Counted from the first letter of the stretch, positions 22,185 to 33,526 are shown. The stretch: DNA of 64,000 nt from Bagarius yarrelli (GCA_005784505.1 VCAZ01000018.1:1103316-1167315), one strand, 5' to 3'. The notes: generated by a model not told the origin, from the sequence alone. Numbers and translations are program-made.

Positions 22185-22390
22185 GCACAGTGAAATTCTT
22201 TATACTCGTGTACCTTTTCTTAAAAAATTAGGGCCACAGCGCAGGGTCAGCCATGATTTGGCAGCCCTGGAGCAAAGACAGGTATAGACCTTGCACAAGG
22301 GCCCATCAGTGGCAGCTTGGCATTGGTGGGGCTTAAACCCTAAACCTCTAATCAACAACCCAGAGCCTTAACAATTTGTGCTACCACTGC
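22185..22390 (-). repeat. Second tRNA-headed SINE family ('GCACAGTGAAATTCTTT' tail)
   Basis: On the minus strand: head GTAGCACAAATTGTTAAGGC, B box GGGTTTAAGCCCC, linker GGGCCCTTG, then the GGCTGACCCTGCGCTGTGGC body and the 3' end AAAGAATTTCACTGTGC. Differs from the first family in body and tail. Other copies: 35157 and 63784. Confidence 0.75.
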
Positions 22391-22809
22391 TATCAAGTAA
22401 CCTCTTTATTTTTGTCCAGAAAAAGAAATCCTGGTATTGTGAATATGAAGGCATTGTCATTAATTTATGCCAGATTTTCGATATTTTTCGAGGCATGTTT
22501 AAGACATACATATCCCGATCTTATCTTCTGAGGCTTGCCAGTTGCTGTGGCAGGCTATTAACAACCGGTTGCTTATTATCCAGTCAGAAATTTGCTGACA
22601 ACTTCAGAGAAACATCAGTGCCCTTCCTTAGGAATTCCCTGAGCCAAAGTTCTCCAGATGCTGTAACCTGCAGTGTTCATTGTCCAGCATTGTTTATGCT
22701 AATAAATTATTATTATTTCAGGCCTGGCATCTGTTTAACCATACTGCTCATGTTGTGTCTTGCTGCTTGATTATAGATTTCAGGACAAATATAAGTTATG
22801 TATGGTGTG
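22391..22809. other. Unassigned sequence
   Basis: A 130-codon plus-strand frame at 22378-22770 starts in the SINE and has no recognisable domain. I treat it as chance. Confidence 0.4.
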
Positions 22810-23320
22810 TGTGCAGAGTTTGACCAATTCTGATTGCTTCAGCAGAATTTTAACTAGTCCCCTAAATTACAGATACACTAATTGAAGAATGCTGCTTGCT
22901 TCTTCTAAAAGTCTAATATATACACACTCATGCATAAATGTTTACCAAAAGCATCTAAGAGGAGCAAAAAGTTCGACTAGGCCCACACAATTTTTCTGAA
23001 CAATTTTACTAAAATACTGCCCACTCCTCCTAAAAGTTTGTCTATTCCCATACCATAAAGTTTGACAAATTCACCTGCGCTCTCAGAAACTTGGAGAACC
23101 CCCCTTTCTTTCTCCTTGCTCTCCAACAAAACTTTGATCAAATGCATCTTTGTATTGAGACACACTTTAATTTGACCAACCACACTCTGTCCTGGACACA
23201 CTCTTGACCAGTTCCCCCATCTTTTCCTAAAAACAGACTAATCATCTTCTGCAGCAAATTTGACTGATTCTATTCACTCAGTCAAAAAATATTTAACCAA
23301 ACCTTTCTTTCTTTTGAAGA
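22810..23320. repeat. Degenerate tandem repeat, period roughly 45-50 bp
   Basis: AGTTTGACCAATT-like cores recur about every 45-50 bases (AGTTTGACCAATTCTG, AAAGTTCGACTAG, AAAGTTTGTCTATTC, AAGTTTGACAAATTC, TTTAATTTGACCAACC, ACTCTTGACCAGTTCC, TTTGACTGATTC). A further AAGTTTGACAAATCC is at 24784. Looks like a very old minisatellite. Confidence 0.5.
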
Positions 23321-23394
23321 ATTTTCCAACCTTGACTGGGAATTTAGAGAAATTATTTTTTTAAGAAAAATTATACCAGATTGTGTCTTTTCTT

Positions 23395-23589
23395 GCATTT
23401 ATATTTACAGCATTTGGTAGACGTCCTTATCCAGAACGACTTACATTTATCTCATTTATACAAATGAGAAATTGGGGGTTAAAGGCCTTGCTCAGGGGCC
23501 CAGCAGTGGTAGCTTGGTGGAGTTGGAAGTCGGACCCACATCCTTCGGGTTGGTAGTCCAACACTCTAACTATGAGCCACCACTTCCCT
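23395..23589 (-). repeat. tRNA-headed SINE, full length
   Basis: Complete minus-strand copy: tail complement GCATTTGGTAGACGTCCTTA, GGGGCCCAGCAGTGGTAGCT, B box region GGAAGTCGGACCC and head complement CTAACTATGAGCCACCACTT. The 109-codon plus-strand frame over it is antisense to the SINE. Confidence 0.82.
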
Positions 23590-23659
23590 GTCTTGTCACA
23601 AACAGTTCAGTTTATCGATACTTCCTAAAACTCTTGACTCTTCTGATCTCTCCCACTGC

Positions 23660-23720
23660 TCTCTCTCTCTCTCTCTCTTTATATATAGATATATATAGTA
23701 TATATATATATATATTATAT
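23660..23720. repeat. Compound (CT)n-(TA)n microsatellite
   Basis: CT run to 23678 changing to TATATAGATATATA and TA repeats. Confidence 0.92.
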
Positions 23721-24427
23721 GTATTTATTATTATATATTATTCAGTGCTAACCATGTTAAGGCAGTTAGTTTCAGCAGGAAGTGGTTCCTGCAAGCCATG
23801 ACTGTCATTCGATAATAAAAAAAAAACCCATCCATTCTGAGCCTGAGATAATATCACCTAGCCGTGTTACAGAGATGTTTTGAAGAGTGTGATGTCAGAA
23901 TAGCTCAGAGATAAAATATGACTTATCCAAGCTTTAAAGCAGTTCAGACAGTCTTTTATGTGTGTCAAAGTCAAGTCAAAGTCAGACAGCAACACTCCAT
24001 GGTGACAACCGAAACGTCCAACTCTATTTCAATGTCATTCTATTAGCAACGTTTTCCAAAACTGGCTTTTACTTTTTATCTGTTCACTTTTTTTTTCCTT
24101 TTCAATTGCTACATAGAATTAAAGGAGTAAATTAACAACTAGCTAAGCTCACAGTCGGTTGGTTGCACTATTACTGCCAATCTTTTGTCAACCCCCGGCT
24201 GCTTATGTTTGTGCCTCCACGTAAATGCAGCCATGTTCTTAAATGTACTCTTGTATTAATGAGAAGAATCTGTCACAGTGAAAAGGCTTCAAAGAAAGTC
24301 AAGGCCTATTGTGGAACCTAAACTAGTTTAGGAATGACACACTAGCAAAGGGCCTGCTTATGGTTATAATTAAATCTATTATGCTTTTAGGGTAGGATTG
24401 TCTTTTTTTGTGTTAGGCCATTTAGTC
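23721..24427. other. Unassigned sequence
   Basis: Nothing recognised. Confidence 0.4.
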
Positions 24428-24625
24428 CAGGGGTGTCCAAACTCAGTTCTGGAGGGTCATGGTGTCCTGAAGAGTTTAGCTCCAACTTGCCTCAACACAT
24501 CTACCTGGAAGTTTTAAGTGTACCTAGCAAGATCTTGATTAGTTGGTTCAGTTGTGTTTGATTAAGGTTGGGGCTAAACTCTGCAGGAAACCCCGACCCT
24601 CCAGGACCGAGTTTGGACACCCCTG
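24428..24625. mobile_element. hAT-type MITE, 198 bp
   Basis: Begins CAGGGGTGTCCAAACTC and ends GAGTTTGGACACCCCTG, an exact 17-bp terminal inverted repeat except for adjacent bases. The inverted repeat continues inward (CTGGAGGGTC/GACCCTCCAG; AGTTTAGC/GGCTAAACT), so single-stranded it folds almost entirely. Flanks ATTTAG and ATTTAA could be an eroded target duplication. By recall, a common ostariophysan hAT MITE. No coding capacity; the 70-codon minus frame is spurious. Confidence 0.85.
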
Positions 24626-24879
24626 AATTTAACAAATTACATTTACTTCTGTAGAACCTTTCACCAATTCTATTTGCATTTAAAGATATTCTTGAGAGAT
24701 CCCACCCCCTCATTTAATAAAAATATATATATTTATGCCTGTACTTAAGGATATCCTCAAACAATCATGCTTTTTTCCAAGGAAAGTTTGACAAATCCGG
24801 TCTGCCCATGTAGGCACACTTGAACAGTTTAGCTACTTCTCAATCCTTAATACCTACCTCTGTTTTAAAACTTCAATGA

Positions 24880-25100
24880 GCGGGAGGTACCCTTTAATGA
24901 TTACCTGGATCAGGTGTGTTCGGTCAATCAGAGGCTGGAAGATATCAATTCACTTGGGTGTTCTCCCACTCCAGCCACATTCGAGATGGTATCTTTTATT
25001 TTATAATTGACTGGACACATCTGAAATTATAGGTAGAGCATAGAGAAGCGAGACAAAGATACCCCTGGCAGAACACTGGTTGCCCATCCCATTTCGAAGG
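24880..25100. mobile_element. Possible second, decayed MITE
   Basis: GGATCAGGTGTGTTCGGTCAATCAGAGGCTGGAA and CAGAACACTGGTTGCCCATC resemble parts of another hAT-like MITE in fish genomes, by recall. Ends not defined. Confidence 0.3.
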
Positions 25101-25732
25101 TATATTAACCTTATAATACAATATAGTTCTTTTAAGGCACTCAGTAACCACTTCAATAGATTGCATCATCACCTGAAGCTACCGTGGAGATAACAAGTGA
25201 GCATAAGTTGTAAAGTTTTCATTAGAACACAAATAAACTTTCAGAGCAATCCAGCACCATTTTTTTTAATGATCCAAAAAGTTCTTTTTATTCCACACTC
25301 TTGAATTAAAACACTGTATACAACAGAATATTCGCTTCGTTTCAAGAAAACAAAACCGCGCACTTGTCGGCAAAGCTAATTGCAATCGAAAATCAACAGG
25401 GTCTGTGTTTAGGCATTTCTAACAAAGCCGGGCTGAACTCATGTTGAGAAAATAGATTCTAACAACCAAAGTTTAAAAAAAGAAGAAATGTTTACTGAAG
25501 TGAACTCTAGTAAAAGATTTAATTAATCAAATTGGCAATAGACTAATTACTAATTAAGAGACTATAAATTTATATATTTTATTAGGAGTACTGATGCAGT
25601 TAGCATACGTTATATAAGCTATATAACCAATTAGCATCACCTGCATGTGTACGCTTTGTTTTTTGTAAAAAATGGGATAACACAAGTTTGGAATATAAGT
25701 ACCCAATGTAAAATAGCTGCCGAAAATATATG
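25101..25732. other. Unassigned AT-rich sequence
   Basis: Nothing recognised. Confidence 0.4.
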
Positions 25733-25850
25733 TACAGTGGTACTTTGACTTACGAGTGTCCCAACTAAATGAAGTAGCACACAATCTTCAGATAACGGGA
25801 TCAATTAAAAACTTTTTTGGCTTGGAGTGAAAAAGTAAGGATTCGGAAGT
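25733..25850 (+). mobile_element. Fragment of a 'GACTTACGAGTGTCCCAACT' MITE
   Basis: TACAGTGGTACTTTGACTTA followed by CGAGTGTCCCAACT is the left end of a small TIR element family of vertebrates, by recall. The right end is missing. Confidence 0.45.
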
Positions 25851-25939
25851 CAGTGGGGTGAAATTTTGGTGCTATTGAATTTTGCTTTCCTTTTTTAATT
25901 TTTGCATTTGCATTGCCTAAAAATAAATTTAAATCATTT

Positions 25940-26030
25940 AGACTTATAGGCCACGGTGTTGTTGATTGCTGCTTTCTGATTGGTCAGAATGGGTAAAATT
26001 GTTATTGTATTGCTGTTTGTGGAAAGAGAC
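25940..26030. mobile_element. Possible fragment of a 'TTCTGATTGGTCAGAA' MITE
   Basis: GTTGATTGCTGCTTTCTGAT followed by TGGTCAGAA is typical of a fish TTAA-type MITE, by recall. A similar ATCTGATTGGTCAGAACG is at 56396. Only the core is left. Confidence 0.35.
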
Positions 26031-26312
26031 AAAGGGGCTTATGCTTATTTGCAATGACTTTGAAACACGAAGGATGATTTCATGTCAAGTTTATGAGATG
26101 GGGTCAGTTTTCGGTATCCCTTGTAGAGTTAAAATATCTTAGAAACTAAATGATCATCAGTTTCCGGCTACACGATGCAGGTAGACAGAAATTAAGCTTT
26201 GGCTAGCTAGCGATCTACATGACTCTGTGTGACACGCTATGGAAAACTAAAGGAAATGTGGTTTCTACAAAAACACAAGATAATTTTGGGATTCTATGTC
26301 CATTTGAAAGAC

Positions 26313-26355
26313 TGATATGATATGATATGATATGATATGATATGATATGATATGA
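26313..26355. repeat. (GATAT)n pentanucleotide microsatellite
   Basis: Eight to nine perfect units of GATAT/ATATG, unusual among the many dinucleotide tracts here. Confidence 0.97.
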
Positions 26356-27389
26356 AAGCCATAAAGGGTGAAGTTTTCTTTAAACGAATCTTTAAGACAC
26401 TATTGGTCTTGTGTATCACCCTGGATTTTCTTTTCGAGGTTGGTGTTAAAATGAAGCTGGTTCAGACCTCGACTTTGACTCGTACACTCTGGATTTCCAT
26501 CAATTTTGTAAGGAAAATAGTGAGCAAATCCTAAGCAGGTACGACAGTGAAGGAGTTAAAAGAGAGATAATGGAATGGATGGGAAAGGTTCTGGGAATAA
26601 AACTCGGAATGCCCGGAGCAACAGCGTCATATAGGTTGATTACCCTATAGGCTATCGTGGCTGTCTAATGTGAAGATTTTACCATAAATGTTGGGTATAA
26701 AATATCTAAACACTAACACAACAATCTAATTCCTGTAGATCAGTGAGTATCTTGTGCCCTAACTCAATTTCCTCCTTCATTTGAATATAAGCAACATTTC
26801 TGTTTTATCCCGAACCTTTTGGTTCTTGATTTACTTGATCTGGTTAACTGAAGTGTATATAATCTTCAGGTTTTTTTTCCTTAGGCTCATTATCAAAACT
26901 AAATTGGATTGTTTTTAGTTTTGTTTTTGTTTTTTTCTCTGTGAACGCCACACTTCATCCAGAATGCACATCCGTTGATTAGTTTGAGTTATCGGCGGTC
27001 GCCAGCGGCGGCTGTGATTGAATGCGGACCCGCGGTCACTGAAGGGAAATGTTTCATCCGTTGATAGTGTGAATGAAGTCTGTGCTCTGAATTTTAACCA
27101 TGAAGACAAATTAGGTTTTCTGTTCTAGAACTTATAACAGAAGACGAAGGTGCTGTAATGGACACATCACAGCAAGGGATGTGAGATCATTATATCAAAC
27201 AATGTAGAACAAACAAGGCAAATATTTAGCAGCTATATTCAACAACTGACCTTCATATCCATTTTTTTTGTCATCCTGTTTCAGTTTTGGTCTCACTCAT
27301 TGTCCTATAATAACCTCCACACTTCTGGAAACGCGATTGTGTCATGTGACTGTGTGGATTTGTGTCCATTTAGTCCCTATAGTATTGGC
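26356..27389. other. Unassigned sequence
   Basis: Short frames only. Segment 26975-27060 is GC-rich (GGCGGTCGCCAGCGGCGGC) without a recognisable feature. Confidence 0.4.
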
Positions 27390-27520
27390 GAGTTCAGGCA
27401 CTAATGCTAAAGTGAGAAGGTCTGGAATGCAGTCAGTGTTCCAGAGTACAGGACACTCCAATTCTTCCAGTTCAACCAGAACACAGCATGTCTTCATAGA
27501 GTCTCAGATTTTAGAGAGAT
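27390..27520 (-). mobile_element. Tc1-like transposase fossil
   Basis: Plus strand reads GGCACTAATGCTAAAGTGAG, CAGTCAGTGTTCCAG and GAACACAGCATGTCTTCATAG, the antisense of the transposase middle seen at 9797 and 32472. The 104-codon plus-strand frame covering it is antisense to this remnant, not a gene. Confidence 0.6.
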
Positions 27521-28435
27521 ACCTAGACCACAGCTGTCAAAGTAGGGTTGAAAGTAAACTCTACAGGACCATGGTCCATTAGGAAATGAATTTGACCCCA
27601 CCACTAACCCCTATACTAGACAATTGTGGGCTTCCAACTTTATAGCAGTAGTTTAAAATGTGAGGGTGCTGTTATGTTTTCCACAAACCTTCAGCCGTGT
27701 ACATCGTTAAGCTTGCTATACTACTTACTATACTAAAATTAATCGTAATTAAATTTGAATACCAATCATGAGGAAGTGAACGAAACAGGAGCTGGAAGCA
27801 AGGTACAGAATATTTGCATCATGAAAGGAGTCTTTCTCTTTACAATAGTCGTCCACAACAAGTATAGTTAAAAATTACACACAGGGCAAACAAATAGTTC
27901 TGGATCTTTAAAATCAGCTCTAACGTGGCTACGTTACATAGCACGCTCCCGGTATTTTTTTGAATTGTCTATTAGCATCTGTGCTATTGTGTTTGGTGTT
28001 TACCCTTTATTAGGTCTCTGCTGTCTTGTTTGACAAGCAGTCCTGTACCAATTTCAAATCCATTTGGAGAACTAATTAGAGAATAATTGAGGCTGTATGA
28101 TTTATTACATAAGGGGATCTTGAGTCGACAGAGAGGGTGTTGTTGATATTACCTTTAATTTTGCCCGGTGTAATTGAACACATAATGAAGGAGCCTGTAG
28201 AATAAGAATCTGTCCCATTTGATCACATCTTGTATGCAGACACTGTAAACATAAGACATGGACATTGCCACCGCCTAAACAGCATAAAATACTGTAGAAT
28301 TCAGAGCATCCACCAAAAGCCAAACTTTGTTAGAGCTGTGTGTTTAGCAATTTTCTTCTAGAAATGTTTTTTTGTTTGTTTATGGTATCTTCATAATCTG
28401 CTAATTTTTTTTTCAAGCCGCACAGATGATCCTAC
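27521..28435. other. Unassigned sequence
   Basis: Nothing recognised. Confidence 0.4.
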
Positions 28436-28580
28436 ACTTACATATCTGGCATTTAGCAGACCTTTCTATCCAAAACATTTTAAAATAATCAATGAGTTAA
28501 AGGCCTTGCTCAGGGTCCAGCAGTGGCACCTTGGTATTGCTGATCAGCAGTCCAACACCTTAACCAAAGAGCTTCCACTT
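28436..28580 (-). repeat. tRNA-headed SINE, partly deleted
   Basis: CTGGCATTTAGCAGACC (tail), AAAGGCCTTGCTCAGGG (middle), CAGTCCAACACCTTAACC (head complement). The B-box region is shortened. Confidence 0.72.
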
Positions 28581-28789
28581 TTCCTGTATTCTGCTAACAT
28601 AGAATGTAATAAGGTACTAAAAATTCATAATGTTCAAAATTTCCAATAAGGCAGCTCAGCCATTGCAGTGTGTCTGCTAACAGCTATGTTTGTTGTCTTA
28701 TGTCTGGTTGCCTTTTTTAATGTCATTTTGGAATTTGATTTCTTTTAAGCTATTAAAACAAAATATGTGTCACAACCTTGTGTTGTAAA

Positions 28790-28793
<4 letters not shown>

Positions 28794-28849
<56 letters not shown>
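28794..28849. repeat. (TA)n microsatellite, 56 bp
   Basis: Uninterrupted TA run. Confidence 0.98.
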
Positions 28850-28854
<5 letters not shown>

Positions 28855-28928
28855 TATTCTAAAAAATCAAGAGTATTATAGGTCCAAACTGATTATTTGA
28901 GGTTAAATATAACTGGTCAATTACAATC

Positions 28929-29119
28929 TCAGCTCAGTGGTTAAAGTGGTAAACTGCAGATCAAAAAAATTGTAGGTTTACTTCCCAGCATCACCAAGCT
29001 GATAGTTGTGGGCCCCTGAGCAAGGCCCTTACCTGCTTAGTTGAATTAGAAAAATTGTATAAATGTAAGTCGCTCTAGATGAGTAAATCAGCCAAATGCC
29101 GAAAATGTAAATGTAAAAC
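28929..29119 (+). repeat. tRNA-headed SINE, full length
   Basis: Head TCAGCTCAGTGGTTAAAG, central GGGCCCCTGAGCAAGGCCCT, tail GTAAGTCGCTCTAGATGAG and terminal AAATGTAAATGTAAA. Mildly mutated B box. Confidence 0.8.
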
Positions 29120-29837
29120 TACTTATCTTAAATACAGTAGTAAAAAGTGCTGTTAATTTGCATATAATTTGCATATTAATACTAAAGCATGGTGTTTTGG
29201 GGTTTTACGACATACTTTACTTTTAAATTATATGGATTATTTGGAACAAAAAAAGTGTAAGGTGACATAAAGTTTCATAAACCTCACTGGAAAACCTCTT
29301 AATCCCAATTAAAAGTTTGATCAGACGTCAGCAAGGTGATTTAGCACACGAGCTAAGTGTATAAAACTTAACAATTCGAACCAAACGTAATTCACAGAAC
29401 ACGACTGCGAAACGGACGATTAGGTCTTATTTAATCCCGATAACTGCCATACTTATTTATATGCTAATTTCAGAGGGCAACGCATTATCCATTAGCTACC
29501 AGTCGGTTGACACGGGAATCTCAAACTTCCTGCTGTGAAGAGGATTATTTCTGAGGCAGATTTGAAGCCTTTAGGAAGTGTTATATAAAGAAAGTAAATG
29601 TTTGTTTAACTTTTCGGGAAGCGAGTCTATTAAAGTAGTCGTTTGACATACCGCTGGGTAAGTAAGCTAACTTACTTGCTGGAAAATTGAATTAGCCTTC
29701 AGTCAGATTTACAGTGCTATAGTAACATGTTTTTACTTACTGACCAATCACAATCCGGAACTGACGTAACTTCTGTTGTGTACATTCAATAAAACAAGAT
29801 ATAGATGTATCTCTGTATTGATATTCTAAACACAGCC
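29120..29837. other. Unassigned sequence
   Basis: Nothing recognised. Confidence 0.4.
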
Positions 29838-29940
29838 CGGGACACGCGAGTTCTTCCATTCCAACCAGAACACAGCATGTCCTCATGGAGATCAGTAGTT
29901 TTGTGCACAGGGACATTGTAATGCTGGGACAGAATTTGAG
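29838..29940 (-). mobile_element. Tc1-like transposase fossil
   Basis: GAGTTCTTCCATTCCAACCA, ACAGCATGTCCTCATGGAG and GTGCACAGGGACATTGTAAT match, in antisense, the same transposase stretch as 59680. Short and frame-broken. Confidence 0.6.
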
Positions 29941-29949
29941 TCAGTTAGG

Positions 29950-30452
29950 TTGTGTTCACACTTGCCAACTTTGGTTCGGTTAAAACGAACTCTGGAGTGA
30001 TTGCTCGGTTACTGTGGTTCATTTGAGTAAATATGAACGCTGTCATTCAAACCCTGGTGAGCACCAAACAACGCTCGTTTTACGTTCATATATCAGCCGA
30101 ACCGTACCAAAACATCTTTTTCAGAGTTCTCGGTCCGCTTCTAACTGAGCTTTGGATTGATATATGAACGCGACAATGACCAAATATATCTAATCAGACC
30201 AAAAACAGAAGGTGATGTTACAAGGTCTCATCAGAAGATTTATGTTGCTCATTAGTTGAAAAAGTTGTTGGAAATGCCGTCTCCTTGTTTCTGCAATCGA
30301 AACGGTAAAAGTAAAAACGTACGATGCATGTGTTCCACTACACCGCTTCGCTTCAGATGATAGAAGCGGACCAATCAGGTTGTGAATCTACCATTTTGTC
30401 TTTAGGTTTGGTATCTTAAGGTTTGCTGTCAAAGATGCGGGTATGAACGTAA
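29950..30452. mobile_element. Non-autonomous TIR DNA transposon, about 500 bp
   Basis: Left end TTGTGTTCACACTTGCCAAC then TTTGGTTCGGTTAAAACGAA. Right end GGTTTGCTGTCAAAGATGCGGGTATGAACGTAAG reversed gives a related terminus (GTTCATACCCGC..CTTTG against GTTCACACTTGCC..CTTTG). Motifs TATGAACGC and GAACCGTACC recur inside. No transposase frame. Superfamily uncertain. Confidence 0.55.
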
Positions 30453-31073
30453 GGAGACTTACGTTAATGTTGGTTTCCTCTCATTGGTTTCTGACCTTTC
30501 GAGTATGGAGTAAACACTGCATACCAGTAGCAGGATACCATAAATAAATGATAAGTGAATTACAATGTGTAATAAATAAATTAAAGGTGTGAAGCAGCCA
30601 TCTTTTTGTAACGAATCAAAAACTTCTCTCATTTTGTCCGACTTCATACCCATTAGCTAGCTAAATCTACAAGTAACGAATGAGATGATTCATTTCCCTG
30701 GGAAATTTTTTAAACGAATCCCGGAGCAGACATTAAGGGTAACGCATATCGGCGATGCAAATTTTTTTTTTCTCCTCAACCATCTGTCACAAGGAGGAAA
30801 AGTTTTCTCACACAGCTGGATCTGCAGCTGGATTCACTGCCTTAGGAAACGCTCGCACATATTTGAGTGATCACCAGGGTTAATAATTATAGGGTTTCTT
30901 TAATCCGAAGAAACCTTTCTCTCTCATTAGTCTGTCTGATTTAGATTCCCAAGTCGTTATTGATGTTGCAACGAATGTTTCTATTAGCAGCAGGTTTTGT
31001 TTTTAAAGCTAACTCTATCATTAGAAACATATTTTAGACATCTTTCCATCTATTCCACTTAATGATCCACTTT

Positions 31074-31076
<3 letters not shown>
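30453..31076. other. Unassigned sequence
   Basis: Nothing recognised. Confidence 0.4.

Positions 31077-31153
<77 letters not shown>
31077..31153. repeat. (CT)n microsatellite, 77 bp
   Basis: Uninterrupted CT run, the longest perfect dinucleotide tract in the window. Polypyrimidine, able to adopt triplex DNA in principle. Confidence 0.99.
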
Positions 31154-31156
<3 letters not shown>

Positions 31157-31174
31157 CTTGCTCTCTTTTTAACC

Positions 31175-31370
31175 AGATGATCGAATTATCCTGTGGATCC
31201 CATTACCATAATGTTCATTTGTTAAGGAGATTGGCTTTGGCGGGACGGGATTGTGTTATAGATGTCCACTATTAGCTTCTCCATGGTGGAACTCGCCACC
31301 CCTGAAAAACCTCCAGCTCTGTTAAGCGACTCCGCCGTAGAGCCAATCCATCACGATCAAACTAGAAAGA
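31175..31370 (+). other. Diverged duplicated segment, partner of 50120-50300
   Basis: Forty-six bases from 31200 align to 50150 with seven mismatches by my count (shared TTCATTTGTTAA-type core, GATTGG.TTTGGC.GGAC). Similarity resumes at CTGTTAAGCGACTCCG..AATCCATCAC. Not a recognised transposon. Confidence 0.6.
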
Positions 31371-31888
31371 GCAGATAAAGGAGGAGTGAAGTCAGGAAGA
31401 CACTGACACACACACATAGTGTAAATGTTCTTTGTTACAGCATTATAGCTCGCTCAGAACGATTAAATGATACTATAAACGGATCAAAATGTATAAGCAT
31501 TGATTTTTCTATTGGTCCTCCCGTTGTTTTTTTTTCCAAGCAAGTGTTTCTCATACATGCTGTAAATAGACTCTTTGAGTCGCGTTGGGTCCTACATGAA
31601 ATTTTACGTGAAATTACATAAAAGTGTGGTACAGATGGGATATGACCCACAGTCGTGTAAGCAGGAAAAAAAATACATGCGTTCCGATATTTTCCGATCG
31701 GTTTCAGGCTTTATTCATATGTGGAAATAAATCAGATACGAATCGGAGTGAGATAAACTGTCTAACATAATTAGCATAAATATTTATTAAAGAATAAAAA
31801 CCATTCCTACCTAAAAATATATCGCCTTTAAATCAACAAGGAAGTGATTTGTTATACAAGGTTGAAATTTGTATATCACCTCTTTTTT
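31371..31888. other. Unassigned sequence
   Basis: TTCCGATATTTTCCGATCGG at 31682 is weakly like the 'ATCGG' element but lacks its other motifs. Confidence 0.4.
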
Positions 31889-32058
31889 TAAAGATATTTC
31901 TGGGGCATTTTTTTGCCTTTATTGATAGGACAGAGGGATAAAATGGGGGAGATAGAGACAGAGGTGGGATCAGAAAGGACCCAAGCTGAGAATCAAACCC
32001 GGTTCACCAGAGCACAACAACTTGCGCATGTGGGTGCCAGGGCCTTTACCTACTAAGA
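31889..32058 (-). repeat. Third tRNA-derived SINE type ('GCCTTTATTGATAGGACAG')
   Basis: TTTTTTTGCCTTTATTGATA, GGACAGAGGGATAAAATGG, then AGAATCAAACCCGG (B box complement) and GCCTTTACCTACTAAG (head complement). By recall a widespread teleost tRNA SINE. Single copy here. Confidence 0.65.
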
Positions 32059-32229
32059 GACAAAGAGAAAAGAAAGGAGCTAAGATGATAGATATATACT
32101 GTCATTTCCCTCGGGGCAGAGAAACTTTTATTTCTGCATCAATATAAATAAATTAGTCTAAAATGAATCGATGAACTGAACTGTCTTTAATCAGGTAAAC
32201 AAAAAATACAAATTTAAGTAAGCTCTGTT

Positions 32230-32405
32230 GACTATCCTTTACTTTCGATGCACCGGCACGATAGCGATATCGCCTGCAATTCTTTAAATGGCCACAACAT
32301 GACATCATATATCAGTGGATCCAATATTAAATAACCAATATCCAATGCTTAAATATCATAAAAAATATAAGTAAAACTGATAATCGGTCGATTTCTACTC
32401 TCTTC
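32230..32405 (-). repeat. 'ATCGG' TIR-like element, copy D
   Basis: Minus strand begins GTAGAAATCGACCGATTATC, then GGATCCACTGATATATG. Short version with a decayed far end. Confidence 0.6.
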
Positions 32406-32471
32406 ACTTTGAGGCATTTCAACAAAGTTTTTAAGGGGGTTTGTATCGGATGCCTTACCTAATACACAATA

Positions 32472-32882
32472 CAGCCCAAAGTTTGTGGACACCTTGCCAG
32501 CAACCCAAAAAGTCTAAAGCCCACAACTGTCTAGAAAGTATTTGTCTGTTGTGGTGTTACATTGTTATTTCAATAAAATTTAGAGACCCGAACCCTAATT
32601 CAGCATGACAGTGCACCTGTGCACAAAGCCCCTGGACTAAATGAAGACATGCTGTATTCTGAATGTTTTGGAGTGGAAGAACTCTCATGTCCCGACTCTG
32701 ACTCAACCCTACCGACTGAACCCCAGACCCCCTCACCTCAACATTAGTTGCTAATACTATTGTGGCTGATTGATTTAATCCCATCGGTCATGCAATTTAA
32801 TAATTTAGTGGAAAGACTTTCCAGTGTGGGAGGTTATTAAAGGAGTGAGACTTAACAGAAGTGTCCCAAAACTTTTGGACAT
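32472..32882 (+). mobile_element. Tc1-derived non-autonomous element, both ends present
   Basis: Preceded by TA at 32470-32471. Left end CAGCCCAAAGTTTGTGGACA and right end GTGTCCCAAAACTTTTGGAC form a decayed TIR. Inside: CATGACAGTGCACCTGTGCA (DNAPVH region), GAAGACATGCTGTATTC, GAACCCCAGACC and AATTTAGTGGAAAGACTTTC, all plus-strand transposase remnants. The N-terminal half is absent, and the 75-codon minus-strand frame is antisense to it. Confidence 0.7.
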
Positions 32883-33455
32883 TAATGAGAGTGCTGGATC
32901 AAGTGGTATGTGGCAGCTATGTATCTCAACTATAAACATTTTCCACAGTAATATTGCAAGTTCTGGTGGCTCAGGAAGCATTTCATCGCTTCATCAAGCC
33001 TCCATGGCCCTTCATCTCCCCAGAACTAGTGCAGCATCTTGTAACCTTCTCTATGTAAAATTCTAAACTAGTCCAGCCATCTGTTCCAACATGTACAAAC
33101 ATCTGTCTTGGGTTTCCTCCTCTGACCTTCCATCTGCTCTTTCTTACATACCACCAATATAAATCATCTCAATGCAGGGCAGGAAGTCTAAATTGTTACA
33201 AATATAGGTAACCCCATGATTTGGAATTGTGCTGTACTGTATTTTCCATAGGGTTTGATTAAAACCGCCCAGTCACGACTGTATATACTGTATATGATTG
33301 TCTTATGTATCACATCTGGCCTAATTCTGTCTCCATTGATACATCACATGCTGTGATCTGTCCTGAATCAATGTTAAGTGGGAGTTAAATAAGGTTCTTG
33401 TCAAGATTGTTCCTTCTGACTACACACACTGTTATACTGTGTCCTTCTGGTGTGG
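32883..33455. other. Unassigned sequence
   Basis: Nothing recognised. Confidence 0.4.
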
Positions 33456-33526
33456 GCAAGGAATAGATTAGTAGTTAAGGTGTTGGACTGTTAATAGGGC
33501 TTGAGTTCAGTCCCTAGGACCACCAT
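33456..33526 (+). repeat. SINE head fragment
   Basis: TAGTAGTTAAGGTGTTGGAC (A box) and TTGAGTTCAGTCCC (B box) of the first SINE family. Body and tail absent. Confidence 0.55.

Noticed and set aside
31682..31745. CCGATATTTTCCGATCGG as a sixth 'ATCGG' element copy
   Set aside because: Lacks the GGATCCACCGATAT and GACATTTTGAG motifs that define the family.
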